Shown here in pieces: positions 9,154 to 19,450 of a stretch of 64,000 bases of DNA (positions are counted from its first letter, which is position 1; each line of letters begins with the position of its first letter). The notes beneath the pieces are model-generated. The model was not told where the DNA came from. It ran no database searches and saw nothing but the letters and a program-made list of their open reading frames with translations. Source of the stretch: Patella vulgata (lineage: Eukaryota > Mollusca > Gastropoda > Patellidae); NCBI RefSeq assembly GCF_932274485.2, contig NC_065887.2, positions 43,605,201 to 43,669,200 on the forward strand, given 5' to 3'. A program made the position numbers and the translations under genes.

Positions 9154-10753
9154 ATCTGGCACGAGGTGCATTAACAGCTGAGAGGTATGATGTTTTACGG
9201 ACAGGACGGTTATTATGGAGGTTCTCGTGTATAATTCTAGCATGAAAACCCTCTTCATACTGATCATCTGAAGCATTCTGGGGGTAGCTAGTTGGACGTT
9301 GATTCGACTCCCTTCCTGAAGACTGATCTGGAAATAGGGGTACAATTTCAACAATTGGGGATGACGGTGCACTAGAACTACCAGGAGACACATAAATCCT
9401 TATAGGGGCACTCTCCGAATACTTAGATAATGTATTAGGTCTCTCTGCTTTATGAGTAATTTCTGGTTGACAATACTGATCAGAACTTTTCCGTGATCTT
9501 GTTCCAAGTGGCGGAGAGCTATTTTCGTCAGATGAGTTTGTGCCGCTGGCATCCGACTTCCCTTCAAAATGAGCCGCTCTATTGGCTACGCTTGAAAACT
9601 TTTTTAACGAAGAAAGTTTCTCAAGTTCTGTTCGATACCTTTTATTTAAATTAACTCCATGCGGAGGAATATTTTCATTTTTCCCCTCTTCAAACTGCTG
9701 TTTACGGTGTGAAACGATTGGTCGTGACGGACCCTTATGTATTTCAATCTGAGTAACGGGAGATCGTGTGAGAGCGAATGTCGTACCAGATCGGGATATA
9801 TTTTGACTGTCACTAGTGACGACATGTTGTCTATCACTGACCGGTATCCGTACAACAAATGTTCGTCCTGAGCTACCTGAATCACGTTCACGTTCTCTTT
9901 CACGATTAGATACTTTATTAGGCTGCCATTGTCGCTCCTGAATGTAACGGCCAGTCCTTAAATCTATACTATCTACACTTGTGGAAAATTGATTTCCTTT
10001 CCCGAGGTGAGATTCGGAAACAACCGGTACAAAATGTCTATTTCCGACTGACTCCCCGTTACTATCACCACTTCTATTCGATGCATTCCACTGCATAGAA
10101 CACGGAGCCTGAACTTGTCTATTGGACGTATTTGATAAAGCAGACGTTGTTTTGGAACGTGAAATAATAAATGATGTGGGTTCCGTATAACTGTGTCGGC
10201 TAGTTCCTTTATTTTCCGTTTGAGAATCAGTGTCACATGATTGTTGACGATTTTCGTAACCAAGTCGTCGAGGACGACCAACGCTATCTTTTGAGTTTTC
10301 GCGTGAATACTGCACAGAGGAGGTGTGGGTTAAATTATCAACGCTATTTGATTTAGAATCATCTTTTGGCGGAATAATCAACCCGTAAGAATATGTATTC
10401 TTAGACGGCAAGTTACACGATATTGAAGCCATTTTTCCACCAGTGTCTTCCGATACTGGACGATCTAATTTACGATCACGATACGACATTCCTTTGTTGT
10501 CACTGTCATCATTTCGTAATGGTTGTCGATGAACACGAGAGTCTGAAGCATAAAAATTCTTCCAATTCTGACCGCTTCGAGGATTGAAGTCGTATGTTGA
10601 TTCAAATTTGTAGGGTGTATCACGACGTTTGGGCGGAAGGTTTTTATCTGCTGGGGCACTATTTTCATCTATTGATTGCGTTCTGTAAGGCGATGTCTGG
10701 TTGGAAGTTTTATGATGTGTTTCAACTTCTAAACCAAGTGAACCTTGGTATGC
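9154..10753 (-). CDS. ARHGAP21/23: ARHGAP21/23-like exon 5: long disordered Ser/Arg linker
   Basis: This 1600-nt exon is the largest in the window. It enters in phase 0 (GCATACCAAGG after TTTTTCAG) and leaves with one base at GTAAGT. It starts AYQGSLGLEVETHHK and ends RPVRKTSYLSAVNAPRAR. About 533 residues are rich in Ser, Asn, Arg and Pro, with no globular domain that I recognise. Vertebrate ARHGAP21/23 has a comparably long low-complexity linker between PDZ and PH, with large exons, and RHQSYILAV near its end. Visible patches include a run of alternating Arg-Glu (SNRERERERD), KKFSSVANRAAHF and IRIYVSPGSSSAPSSP. Several long frames overlap it on both strands and are shadows. The exon has balanced codon use unlike the AT-rich introns. 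Confidence 0.93.
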
Positions 10754-11390
10754 CTGAAAAATACAACAAAAAATATAGTGTATATTGGTGAAGTAAAAGT
10801 TTAACCCCACTAACATGTACTCAGATTGATTATTTAACATTAATTAAGAAAACAATATCAAAATATCAATGCTAGATAATGCTAGATATCCTTGTAAATA
10901 CTGACAGGAATTGAACCCTTTTTGGAGTAATACAGATTCATCTTGTAGTTTACAATGAATTCAAAATACCTCAAATGACCATTACAGACATAAAATACCT
11001 GGCCAATAAACAACATCGCAAAACATCATCAATTTAAATACACATCCACCAATATAAGTTGTATTTAGGTAAATATGTGTGTATATAAGTCTAGATCTCA
11101 CCTGTAAGTTATCTATATCACTATAATCAGTAATATACTCTACAGGTTTAATATATATGTACAGGTCAACATTAATAAAAGCTGATAAAAAGTCCAGATT
11201 TTAAACTACACTTGTGAAGAATCGCTGATACAAAAAGACTTAAAGCCACTAATGACTTTAAATAACTTTACATAATGTCATGTCACAATTGATTTAGCTG
11301 GTGCTAATTTAACTGGTGCTAGTTTTTCCTATTTCTAGTAGTTTAGCCTATAAATCTTGTAATAATTGTTTTAAAAAAATATTTCTACTA
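10754..11390. other. Intron stretch without recognised features
   Basis: AT-rich sequence with short runs of simple sequence. I see no conserved coding segment, RNA gene or repeat shared with the rest of the window. Confidence 0.6.
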
Positions 11391-12176
11391 GGGCTGGCTG
11401 AAAAGTTCTAAGCCTATCTGTGAAAGACCTGTACAAAGTCGATAGTTTCCATTTATTTTTCTACATAGTCACATTTGATGTGTACAGAGTACCGACTTTG
11501 GACAACGATGTTGCAAGGCCTTGATGCCGGTCAGGAAGAAATTCTCTACAGCCATCCTAAAAAAAAGCCGTTCACAGCTGGATATGACGTCATCATTACT
11601 AGGAAAATGATGACCGGCTGGTTAGTCTGATGGGACGTCAGGAATCTGACACGTTTCTGATCCGCAGTCAAGAGTTTTGGCACCCATCTTGCAGAACTTT
11701 TGCCATTCCTAACTTGTTGGTGATAATGTGTTCAACCCTCTCATGAGAGATGCTCACAGCACTGGCAATATGTCGAGTGGTCAATCATCGATCAACCATC
11801 ACCATGTCATACACCCGGGTAATGTTTTCTTGAATGGTTGCCGTTGATGGCCTTCCAGGACAAGGGTCATCGTCAGGGCTCTCTCTGCCACGTTTAAATT
11901 CCGCAGCACACTTCTTTACTAATATAAGGAAAAAGAAGGGGCATCATCTGTGTTGGGTAAAAAAGTCCTTTCTGTTGCAGGTACTTGGTCGCTGCCCTAT
12001 AGGCAGTTTGCTCCATTTCTGATGATTTCAATGGGTAGGTTCACAAGATAATAATAACACTACAGTTGCAGTTCTTATGATTCATTCAATGATTGTACTT
12101 GTTGGTGGCAAAATTTGTTTCAACCCGCCAATTGATCTATCCTTTTCAGGCTTAGAACTTTTCATCCAGGCCTCAT
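11391..12176 (-). mobile_element. Internally deleted mariner element A
   Basis: The ends share 'tgaaaagttctaagcct' as inverted repeats (left near 11398, right near 12164). The minus strand begins with a start-like MEQTAYRAATKYLQQKG. It later reads FKRGRESPDDDPCPGRPST, the mariner linker after the helix-turn-helix, and ends with FFLTGIKALQHRCPKS, the mariner C-terminus. The middle, including the catalytic triad, is missing and there are several frame breaks. The same internally deleted form occurs at 33896-34768. Confidence 0.82.
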
Positions 12177-12181
12177 ATATA

Positions 12182-13708
12182 CTATTCAAAAAAAGTAGGG
12201 GATATTTGATTTTTAAGTGTTATTAAAGTCACCTAATGAAACTGACGAAGAAACAAATGACAAAATGAAATGAAGTTCACATTCATCGATTTATTCCAAA
12301 TGATCGTTAGACTAAGTAAGGCACAGACTGACCATTATAAGGGTAAAATGATACCCGGGGTCAAACAGCAAAGTTACCACAGCATCACAACCAAGTCAGT
12401 AACGGGTAAATCCTCCTCTGTTTGCCAAACAAGCATTGATCCGACGTGGCATACTCCTAATGAGACGTCTAAGGTCATTTTGGTCCAGATTGTCCCATTC
12501 CTGTTGCAACGCAGCAGCAAGTTCTTGGACATTGGCAGGACGTTGTTGACGTTGACGTAACCTCTGTCCAAGCATGCCCCAGACATGCTCGATGGGGGAG
12601 AGGTCGGGACTCAGTGCTGGCCAAAGTAATGTGGTGATGTTCTGTTGTTGGAGGTAACCTGTAACGATCCTGGCCCTGTGACATCTTGCGTTGTCATCCT
12701 GGAAGATGAAACGGCGGCCATGACGTCGTGCGAACGGCACAACATGGACTGCCAAGATGTTGTCCCGGTAGTACTGGCCTGTAACACGCCCTGCAACAAC
12801 ATGTAAAGCCGTTCTTCCAGCAACAGTGATGCCTCCCCACACCATAACAGAACCACCCCCAAATCGATCATGTCTGATGACGTTAACGTCTTGGAAGCGC
12901 TCGTTTCGACGACGCCACACCCTCCTACGTCTGTCCAAAAAATCAACAGTGAACCTTGACTCATCTGAAAACATCACATTGCTCCAGCGTCGATTATCCC
13001 AGTGTTGACGATCCCTACACCAACGACGTCTTGCCTGAATGTGATGATCTCTCAAACAAGGGATCACGCGAGGACGTCGGGCGCGAAGGTGACCCCTATG
13101 CAGTCGATTCCGAATCGTCTGGCCACTCACTCTCACACCAGTGTCTGTTTGAAGACGAGCGCTGATCTGATTTGCTGTGATGACACGATTTCTCAAGGCC
13201 AAGGTACGGATAAATCGATCCTGGGCTTGAGTTGTCGCCCTTGGTCGACCTGAGCGTGGTCTGTCCTGTACAGATTGTGTATCACGGTATCTGGACCATA
13301 GCCTGCTTATGACAGACTGAGAAACATTCATCGTCCGCGCCACAACCGCCTATGTTGTGCCGATCTGTAGCATGCCAAGGGCACGTAACCTTTCATTTTG
13401 GGTAAGCCGACGCATATCAAAATTTGTTTTCTGGTCACTAAAACAATTAAACTGATGTTTCCACCCTGGAATTCAATGCCACAATGACTGTAACATTCAA
13501 AGTCAGAGTCGTGCAAATCTTGGGTTGGACCCCCATGATGATCCCAAGCATCACCTGCATTCCATGCGGTAGCTATTGGTGCGTTTGGGCGTCACATGTA
13601 ACTGGAAATGTTTCTTCTGTTAGGTTCTATAGTGACTTTTTTCGTAGTCATTTGCATATTTTAGTATTATGCCCCCAAAATCAAATATCCCCTACTTTTT
13701 TTGAATAG
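12182..13708 (-). mobile_element. Tc1-like DNA transposon, copy 1 (1527 bp)
   Basis: It is flanked by TA on both sides. The terminal inverted repeats begin CTATTCAAAAAAAGTAGGGG and extend about 32 bp. It has the same length as copy 2 at 29729-31255 and differs at only a handful of bases. It sits within a few bases of the end of mariner A, so it probably inserted at or beside that end. Confidence 0.96.
12396..13415 (-). pseudogene. Tc1 transposase with a premature stop (copy 1)
   Basis: This is the same 339-codon reading frame as copy 2, but codon 22 (13352-13350) is TAG where copy 2 has CAG. A start at a later Met (MARTMNVSQ) would lose the beginning of the first DNA-binding helix. The DD34E residues are kept (FSDESRF, FQDDNARCH, SPIEHVW). 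It differs from copy 2 at about five other residues, such as VWGMLG for VWDMLG and LLWPALS for LPWPALS, where copy 2 looks closer to the family norm. It is probably inactive. Confidence 0.92.
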
Positions 13709-13710
13709 TA

Positions 13711-14653
13711 TATATCCTTTTCAGCCAGGCCTTGTATATATTCTTTTTCTCACCAATGGTACCTATACCCTCAACCGATTTCAAATTGTTGAGGATTTTG
13801 ACTTTTGATCAAGTCTATGTTCAAACATCATCTTGCATTAGTCATGAATTTACTCATGATTTTCAACAAGTGTATCTTCAAAATTTATAAAGATAAAAAC
13901 ATTAGTAATGTTATCACTGTTAAATGTGTACATGACAAACAGAGATCAACAACTGTTTTAATCAGAACACATGTAACCTTCAAACAACTGGTACAACTTT
14001 GTCCTTTCTTCACCTCTCAGGTCTAAATATATACACTGATTCAAACCTGGTTTTTTATGCACATGTCAAAACTGTCTCATATCTGTTGTCTTATAGTATA
14101 GAAAACTGACAAAATATGACAATAAATTTTTGATTACACAAGTGTACATCATATAGAAGGTTTCTTGCAATATTATATTTCGAGTAGGACATAAGCATAT
14201 ACTGATATAATTGATTTGAAAACTAATCAATGAATATACATATTCTTTAAGCTGTCAATTGTTATTACATGTAGCATTATTCGGACAATATCACGTATTT
14301 CATGGCTATATCCAGGTTAAATTGTAATTATTTATATATTATTAAAGAAAACAAAAATTAAAGATCACAGCTTGAAGTTAATCGGATGAAAAGATTTTAC
14401 AGGCTTGTTTATGAGGATGTGAAATCTTTGTAAATATTGAATGGACTTATATTCCTTCTAGAGATTTAACGAGAATATTATAGTTTGTAAATCCCTTGAA
14501 TGATGATCAGTGGCTATTAGTAGTAATGGAAAACTTTTGATATTTATTTATAATAATTTACAAAGAGCGTAAATTACAAACAAGGCTTAATGGAGTAATG
14601 ATAACTGCCTGTAAAGCTAAGAGATTTGTTGTATATGAAAGGAGGTTACGTAC
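13711..14653. other. Intron stretch without recognised features
   Basis: AT-rich sequence starting with 'tccttttcagccaggcc', which resembles the mariner end on the other side of the Tc1 copy. Beyond that I see no gene or repeat. Confidence 0.55.
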
Positions 14654-14708
14654 CATCTGCAGTATATCTTCATCTCTCGGTACCACTGATAACTTTAATA
14701 TATTATCA
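14654..14708 (-). CDS. ARHGAP21/23: ARHGAP21/23-like exon 4: end of PDZ domain
   Basis: This 55-nt exon completes a split Ser codon and leaves in phase 0. It reads (S)DNILKLSVVPRDEDILQM, against [20 protein letters not shown] in ARHGAP21. It forms the last PDZ strand and the conserved PKDEDILQ motif that follows it. The acceptor is TTTTACAG and the donor GTACGT. Its last codon is ATG, which could serve as a start in a transcript from the internal promoter. Confidence 0.94.
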
Positions 14709-14997
14709 CTGTAAAATATAATTAGTTTCACACCAATACAAAAAAACACACAATTTAACACAAAAACAAAACACTACAACTCACTCATACTTTCATGTAA
14801 ACTTAAAGATTTGTAAGTTTCTAATTGAACCCAGTTCACGCCATCGACTTCTCGCAGTCATATTGTCTTGTAATTTTTCCAGAATGTTTCTTTATTTAGC
14901 TGTTAAGTCGAACATCTACACACAACCAAGTATAAATTGAAAGTAGGCATCAAATTATTCAGTATATCTTGTGCATTTCACATATTAACCATACAGA

Positions 14998-15076
14998 TCC
15001 TACATTATCTAGTTTTAAACTATTATAGGTGAGAAGTGCCAGCTTTTTATCTTATCTTCCATAATGTATCTTTAAA
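14998..15076 (-). repeat. TTAA-type MITE end fragment
   Basis: 'cctacattatctagttttaaactattatag' to 'cataatgtatctttaa' is one end of the MITE family. The rest is absent. Confidence 0.72.
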
Positions 15077-15080
15077 AGGA

Positions 15081-15539
15081 AGGATTCAATTTTTTATATA
15101 ATTTAGACCACTATTATAGACTTTGAATTTCTTTTCTCCACTCCAAGCAGGAAATAATTCAAAACGTAAACAATAATACTGCTGCTACTCAATGACCCAA
15201 AAGGAAATAGATTAAAAATTTGTAAACTTTTAAGTACATGTACATTAAATTATTGCGAGGCTCTGGAGTATCTGACAGGACTAAAATTTGGTTGCATCAG
15301 TTTTATTACGTTTAGCAATTGGGTGGATCTTATTCATGAAAATTTAAACTAATATATATTTTAAAGATACATTCCCGGGTACAAACTGGGTGACTTGATG
15401 ATATATTTGGACTAAAAACATATTCAAACTAATTAATTTATCATAATTTTGCTTCAAATCCTTCTCAAAACATTGCAATTGTCGGGAAATACCCTGGCTA
15501 TAAAAAATCGATCAAAAGAGGTCATGTTTGTGTTACGTT
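15081..15539. other. Intron stretch without recognised features
   Basis: AT-rich, with no recognisable coding, RNA or repeat content. Confidence 0.5.
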
Positions 15540-15545
15540 ACTTAC

Positions 15546-15591
15546 CTCTCTCAGTACCTAGCAACGCAAGCGAACTCGGAGGAGAATTCAT
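15546..15591 (-). CDS. Candidate alternative first coding exon
   Basis: On the minus strand an ATG in the context GTGCAATGA is followed by 46 nt reading MNSPPSSLALLGTER, then a strong AG|GTAAGT donor. No stop precedes the donor. The exon leaves one base over. The next exon downstream (exon 4) needs two and exon 5 needs none, but exons 6, 7 and 8 accept one. In-frame use therefore means skipping to exon 6, or the ATG acts as an upstream frame and translation starts at the ATG ending exon 4. Splice-site and composition evidence only. Confidence 0.4.
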
Positions 15592-15830
15592 TGCACACAC
15601 AAGACTATGTTGTCTTTAATCGCTGACTATTTATTACAAATATCGAAGCCTAATTAAATTTTCGGATTATCCACTGCCCGCGCCTTTTTCCGTGATTTTT
15701 ATCTCAGAAAGTGTTGTACGTTTAATTCTTCATAAAGTTTATCAAAATGTACATCAAGCGCTCAATCTCCGCGTGCAACCTTCGACGTCACGCATGCAGA
15801 CACTCCTAATCGTCGGGCTGTCCATTAGGG
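15592..15830 (-). promoter_or_regulatory. CpG-rich internal promoter candidate
   Basis: This short island is richer in CpG than the surrounding AT-rich intron. It contains TTCGACGTCACGCATGCAG, with a CRE-like TGACGTCG on the minus strand and an NRF1-like GCATGCG, plus GCGCGGGCAGTGG. It lies just upstream of the candidate first exon. A forward open frame at 15692-15958 crosses it but has no family resemblance. Confidence 0.45.
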
Positions 15831-17040
15831 AAACCCTTACATTTTTGTCCTGTATGCGCTCCATGAGTGTTTTTCGGGGAATCCGGTATTTTCTTAGTAA
15901 GATTGGATATTTCTACTTTCCATATATACCAAAATTGTCATACTTTTATTGGAAATAACCACCCGATAAATACTTTTCTGGGAACGTAGCTTTAACGATT
16001 AAGTGTTTTGCACAGTGTATAAGTTGAAATCTTTGTACAAACTTTAGCTCTAAGCCAATACAAAGCCAGCATTCTAAAAATATTTTGGTTTAAGTTTTTG
16101 TGAATAACAACACTGGACAGTAGCAAAACAAAACAAAACAAAACAAAACAAAAACTTAAAACACACAAACCAATTCAATTAGATGTTCATGTAACAAATT
16201 AAAACAAAGCCAACCAATAATTACTGTAAACAAATGTTATTTTGGAAGCCTCCTCAGATTGGTAGCCTAATAATAGATTATTATTTTTAAAAGGCTCCCT
16301 TTTTGTCTATGGATAAAGAAACATATAACCATGGACCTTATAATAAATTGACCTTGTATTATAAGGTCCATGATATAACATGTTAAATTTTCTCATAAAA
16401 TCCTTTCAACTATGTATTATCACATGGGCATGAGTTATACAAGTATAACAAATGTAAATAACCGTGAAATAAATCTAATAATTAAATATTAGCCTAGCTT
16501 TATAATGATATCGTCCAGTCAGAGTAATAATTAATCATAATTTCTTTTTTACTCAATTTTTTTAGAATTTGGGGCTGGGACTTTTATAAAATTACTATAT
16601 AAGGTTGGAAGAACGGCTAAAAATTGAAAATAAAATAAAAAAAATTGCAAAAAGTTTAAATTTAGCTGAAACGGCACTCTGCATTAATGAAAGCTACTAA
16701 TTCAAATGGCCATATTTATATCTATACATCACTGAATAATATCACATTAATAATCAGTAAATTTCAAATACTTTGGCTTTGGCATGACATGGTACATTTC
16801 ATTCTTGTCTGTAATTATCACATGATATTTTTGATTTCAGGAGATCGTGTTTATAATTAATGAGCATATGGATAAAACTAGAACCAAGTCTGGAAATAAA
16901 CTGCCAGTCACAGACAATGCCACTCCCAAATCCAGGCTTTGTCTGGTACAATACTCCTGGTGCCTGTCATTTGGTTTGCAACTGATTTGTGTTTTTTCTG
17001 TGTTTTTGTGTCCAGCACAATGTTCATGTAGTGCCTGATA
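15831..17040. other. Intron stretch, mostly unremarkable
   Basis: It holds an (AAAAC)n run near 16125-16155 and two nearby inverted 'atggaccttataata' / 'tattataaggtccat' blocks at 16331-16372 that form a perfect-armed hairpin. Otherwise AT-rich sequence with no gene. Confidence 0.6.
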
Positions 17041-17169
17041 TTTCTAGAACAAATAGACTATATAACCATTTGCTTATTAGGTATATATACATATAAATAT
17101 AGCCATTTTAAAACCCAAACAGATTATTCAACCAAACTACAAATTGTAAAACTTCATTATATGACCAAC

Positions 17170-17353
17170 CTGGACTGTATAAGGGAGATAACTTGAGAAT
17201 AAGATTTGCCGTTAACTGTTTCTCCGTTGACTGACACGATACGATCGCCTGTATTTAGCCCGGCTAACTGAGCAGGTCCTCCTTCTTTTACATTTTTGAC
17301 GAAGATGGTGTCCATTGGCTCCAAACCACATTTTGAATTTCTATCTCTAAGGC
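17170..17353 (-). CDS. ARHGAP21/23: ARHGAP21/23-like exon 3: core of PDZ domain
   Basis: This 184-nt exon enters after one base and leaves with two. It reads [20 protein letters not shown], then [20 protein letters not shown], then [26 protein letters not shown]21 has [20 protein letters not shown] then [20 protein letters not shown], so identity is very high. It encodes the central PDZ strands and the ligand-groove helix (YSQVISLIQ). In vertebrates this PDZ links the GAP to junction and scaffold proteins. A SINE tail ends about 27 bp before its acceptor. Confidence 0.96.
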
Positions 17354-17377
17354 CTTGAAAAAAACAAGTAAAATATA

Positions 17378-17570
17378 TTTGAAATGAAATGGGGTTTAAC
17401 GTTCTACTTTTCTTCTGCACCGACTGCGCTAATGAGAATTCTTTTACATGCAAGCCATCATGTACACAGGCTCTGTTTTTCGTTTCATCTGAAGGACTAG
17501 ACGCTGTCCATGTCAATCCTGTAGTACGTCCAAACATACCCTCAACAGTTGAAATTAGTCCATTGTCCTG
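17378..17570 (-). repeat. SINE-B copy abutting the exon 3 acceptor
   Basis: 'gaaatgaaatggggtttaac', 'ctgcaccgactgcgctaatga' and 'ctgaaggactagacgctgtcc' are SINE-B blocks. The tail lies at 17378-17395, so in the gene's direction the SINE reads head to tail and stops just before the pyrimidine tract of exon 3. Confidence 0.82.
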
Positions 17571-17867
17571 AATATAAACCAGGTCATAAAGACTACGTCA
17601 ATGGCATAGGGTTTGTCATTCCATCAACACAATATTTCAGTCATTTTGAGAATAATTCATTAGTACTCTTTTTTCTATAGTTGCGTGTGCAATGTTTGGG
17701 ATGAAAATATTCGAGCAAGGATTCCCCATGTTAGTGGTGCAAGACGAATAGCTTGGCAAGGAATGGCATCTTGTGTTCATGTTGGCATGAACCAGAAACA
17801 ACCTTTAACAACTGAAATTCGATGAAGAATTTGATGAAGCGAAGACAGAAATACTGTTGTCCCTCAC

Positions 17868-17945
17868 AGCACACTCTATAGTGTACGTCAGGTTGGGTCC
17901 CTCACAGCACACTCTATGGTATACGCCAGGTTGGTGCACATATAT
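17868..17945. repeat. Two-copy tandem repeat, about 36 bp
   Basis: 'ccctcacagcacactctat' with 'gtgtacgtcaggttggg' / 'gtatacgccaggttggt' occurs twice. The blocks 'cacactctatgg' and the nearby 'gacattaaaccacatttcattt' suggest a decayed SINE-B tail. Confidence 0.65.
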
Positions 17946-18036
17946 ATGACATTAAACCACATTTCATTTGATGATCTCAAAGAGAAAATACAATAAAATT
18001 ACACATGTCAAAAAATACTTTAAATTCTTCAATTAC

Positions 18037-18067
18037 CTTCATATTTATTCTCTTCATCCTCAAAAAA
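18037..18067 (-). CDS. ARHGAP21/23: ARHGAP21/23-like exon 2: PDZ insert loop
   Basis: This 31-nt exon is phase 0 in and one base out. It reads FFEDEENKYE(G) between a TTTCAG acceptor and a GTAATT donor. In ARHGAP21 the sequence between PPESAIQF and NRLEPMD is SYKDEENGNRG, the same acidic insert. The order and phase make this assignment firm despite its size. Confidence 0.9.
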
Positions 18068-18227
18068 CTGAAATAAAAAGATAAAAAAGATTAAAATATT
18101 AAATCTACAAGGACATGAATAGAAAATAAATTAGCATGGAATATATAATCCGGGAAAAAATTTATATTTTCTGAAAAATACAAATGAGGATCAGTGGCTT
18201 TAAGTTATAAGTTAAAATAACGGAGCC

Positions 18228-18303
18228 TACTATACTGACCCACCACCGGGCCCTACTATACTGACCCACCACCGGTCCCTACTATACTGACCCACCACCG
18301 TAA
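18228..18303. repeat. Three-copy tandem repeat, about 25 bp
   Basis: 'ctactatactgacccaccacc' occurs three times, with a degraded fourth at about 18330-18350. Confidence 0.85.
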
Positions 18304-18739
18304 TTAAAATAATATAGTATGATAACAGGTACTACTATAATGACCAACCACGGTATTATGGCAGGTATTTATTCTAAATATCAAACTAACAATAGAATAT
18401 TATACAACATATTCAGTCAATTTGTCATCAATCAACTTTGATCCTCGAGACCTGAAATATGTGTGGAATTCTGTCAATATAATCACAGGGACAGTTACAC
18501 CAATAGTTACAGCAGTCCTTTGTTTTATATATCGTCACCATCAGTTACAGGAGATCCTGTCTTATATCTTCAACAACACTAAAACATTTTGAATATATCC
18601 AAGGTCCTGAGTACACACTGACTTCATCAACTTACTAGACTCAACCATCCAATCTCTAACCAGTTGTTAAAATGCAAGATACACTCACATTTTGAAAGAG
18701 ATGGATAGAGAGCATGCTAGAAAAAAACAAAACATGTCT

Positions 18740-19450
18740 TTCCGTATAATCAGGTGCCATAATCCAGGAAGTATTGGTCTAAAATGTGCAAATATCGAAA
18801 GGGACTGAGATCTTTGGGATACTTTAAGTTTTGTCAAAATCGGACAAACATTGTGACATCTAGAGGGTCCATAACCTTCGTATTACATACTTTTACACTA
18901 TTTGCGAACAAGGAGCGGTCATTATATCCGACAGTTTCGTTTCGATTTTTTCCGAAATTCAAACCATCTGCGTTCAAGGGGCTGCCATTTTGTCGGTCAG
19001 TTTCAGTCATTTTTTTACGAAATGCGAACTCAACCATCACCAAGGTGTACTGATGATATATTTAAATGATTTTTAAAATGTGATAAAAATTGTGATTTCA
19101 AGGGGTCCACAAGCTAAAAAATCATGATTTTTTCGTACAATCAGGGGCCAAAATCCATGAAGTTAAGGTCGGATGTGTGCGTGAATATCGAACGGAACCA
19201 AGATCTTCGAAGTTTCATCAAAACCGGATCAAAATTGTGACCTCTGGAGGGTTCACAATCGCATTATCACATACTTTTACACTATCTGCGTACATAGAGC
19301 GGCCATTATGTGGGTCTGTTTCGGTCTGATTTTCAGTAAACCTGGGTCCACAAACTAAACCCGGACCCACAAGCTAAAAATTTAACTATGCGTACAATCA
19401 GAGGCCATAATCCAGGAGGTTATGGTCAGATATGCACTAATAATGAAAGG
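18740..19450. repeat. Dispersed repeat D, three partial units
   Basis: Units start near 18752, 19133 and 19392 with 'tacaatcaggggccaaaatcc'-type sequence. Each is followed by 'aatatcgaa.ggaacc.agatctttg', 'aagtttcatcaaaa.cgga' and 'attgtgacctctagagggtc'. The same phrase order recurs at 25531, 27383, 60640 and 62040. Likely a non-autonomous transposon or satellite-like family common in mollusc genomes. No coding content. Confidence 0.8.

Noticed and set aside
9127-10791. Overlapping open frames within the large linker exon, both strands
   Set aside because: Only the frame with matching splice phases and ARHGAP21/23-like ends is supported. The others are shadows.
12374-13253. Open frames in other phases within the two Tc1 copies
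   Set aside because: They overlap the transposase frame and have no motifs. They occur in both copies only because the DNA is nearly identical.
15692-15958. Forward 88-codon frame over the CpG-rich island
   Set aside because: No domain, no splice context and hydrophobic low-information sequence. More likely a by-product of promoter sequence.
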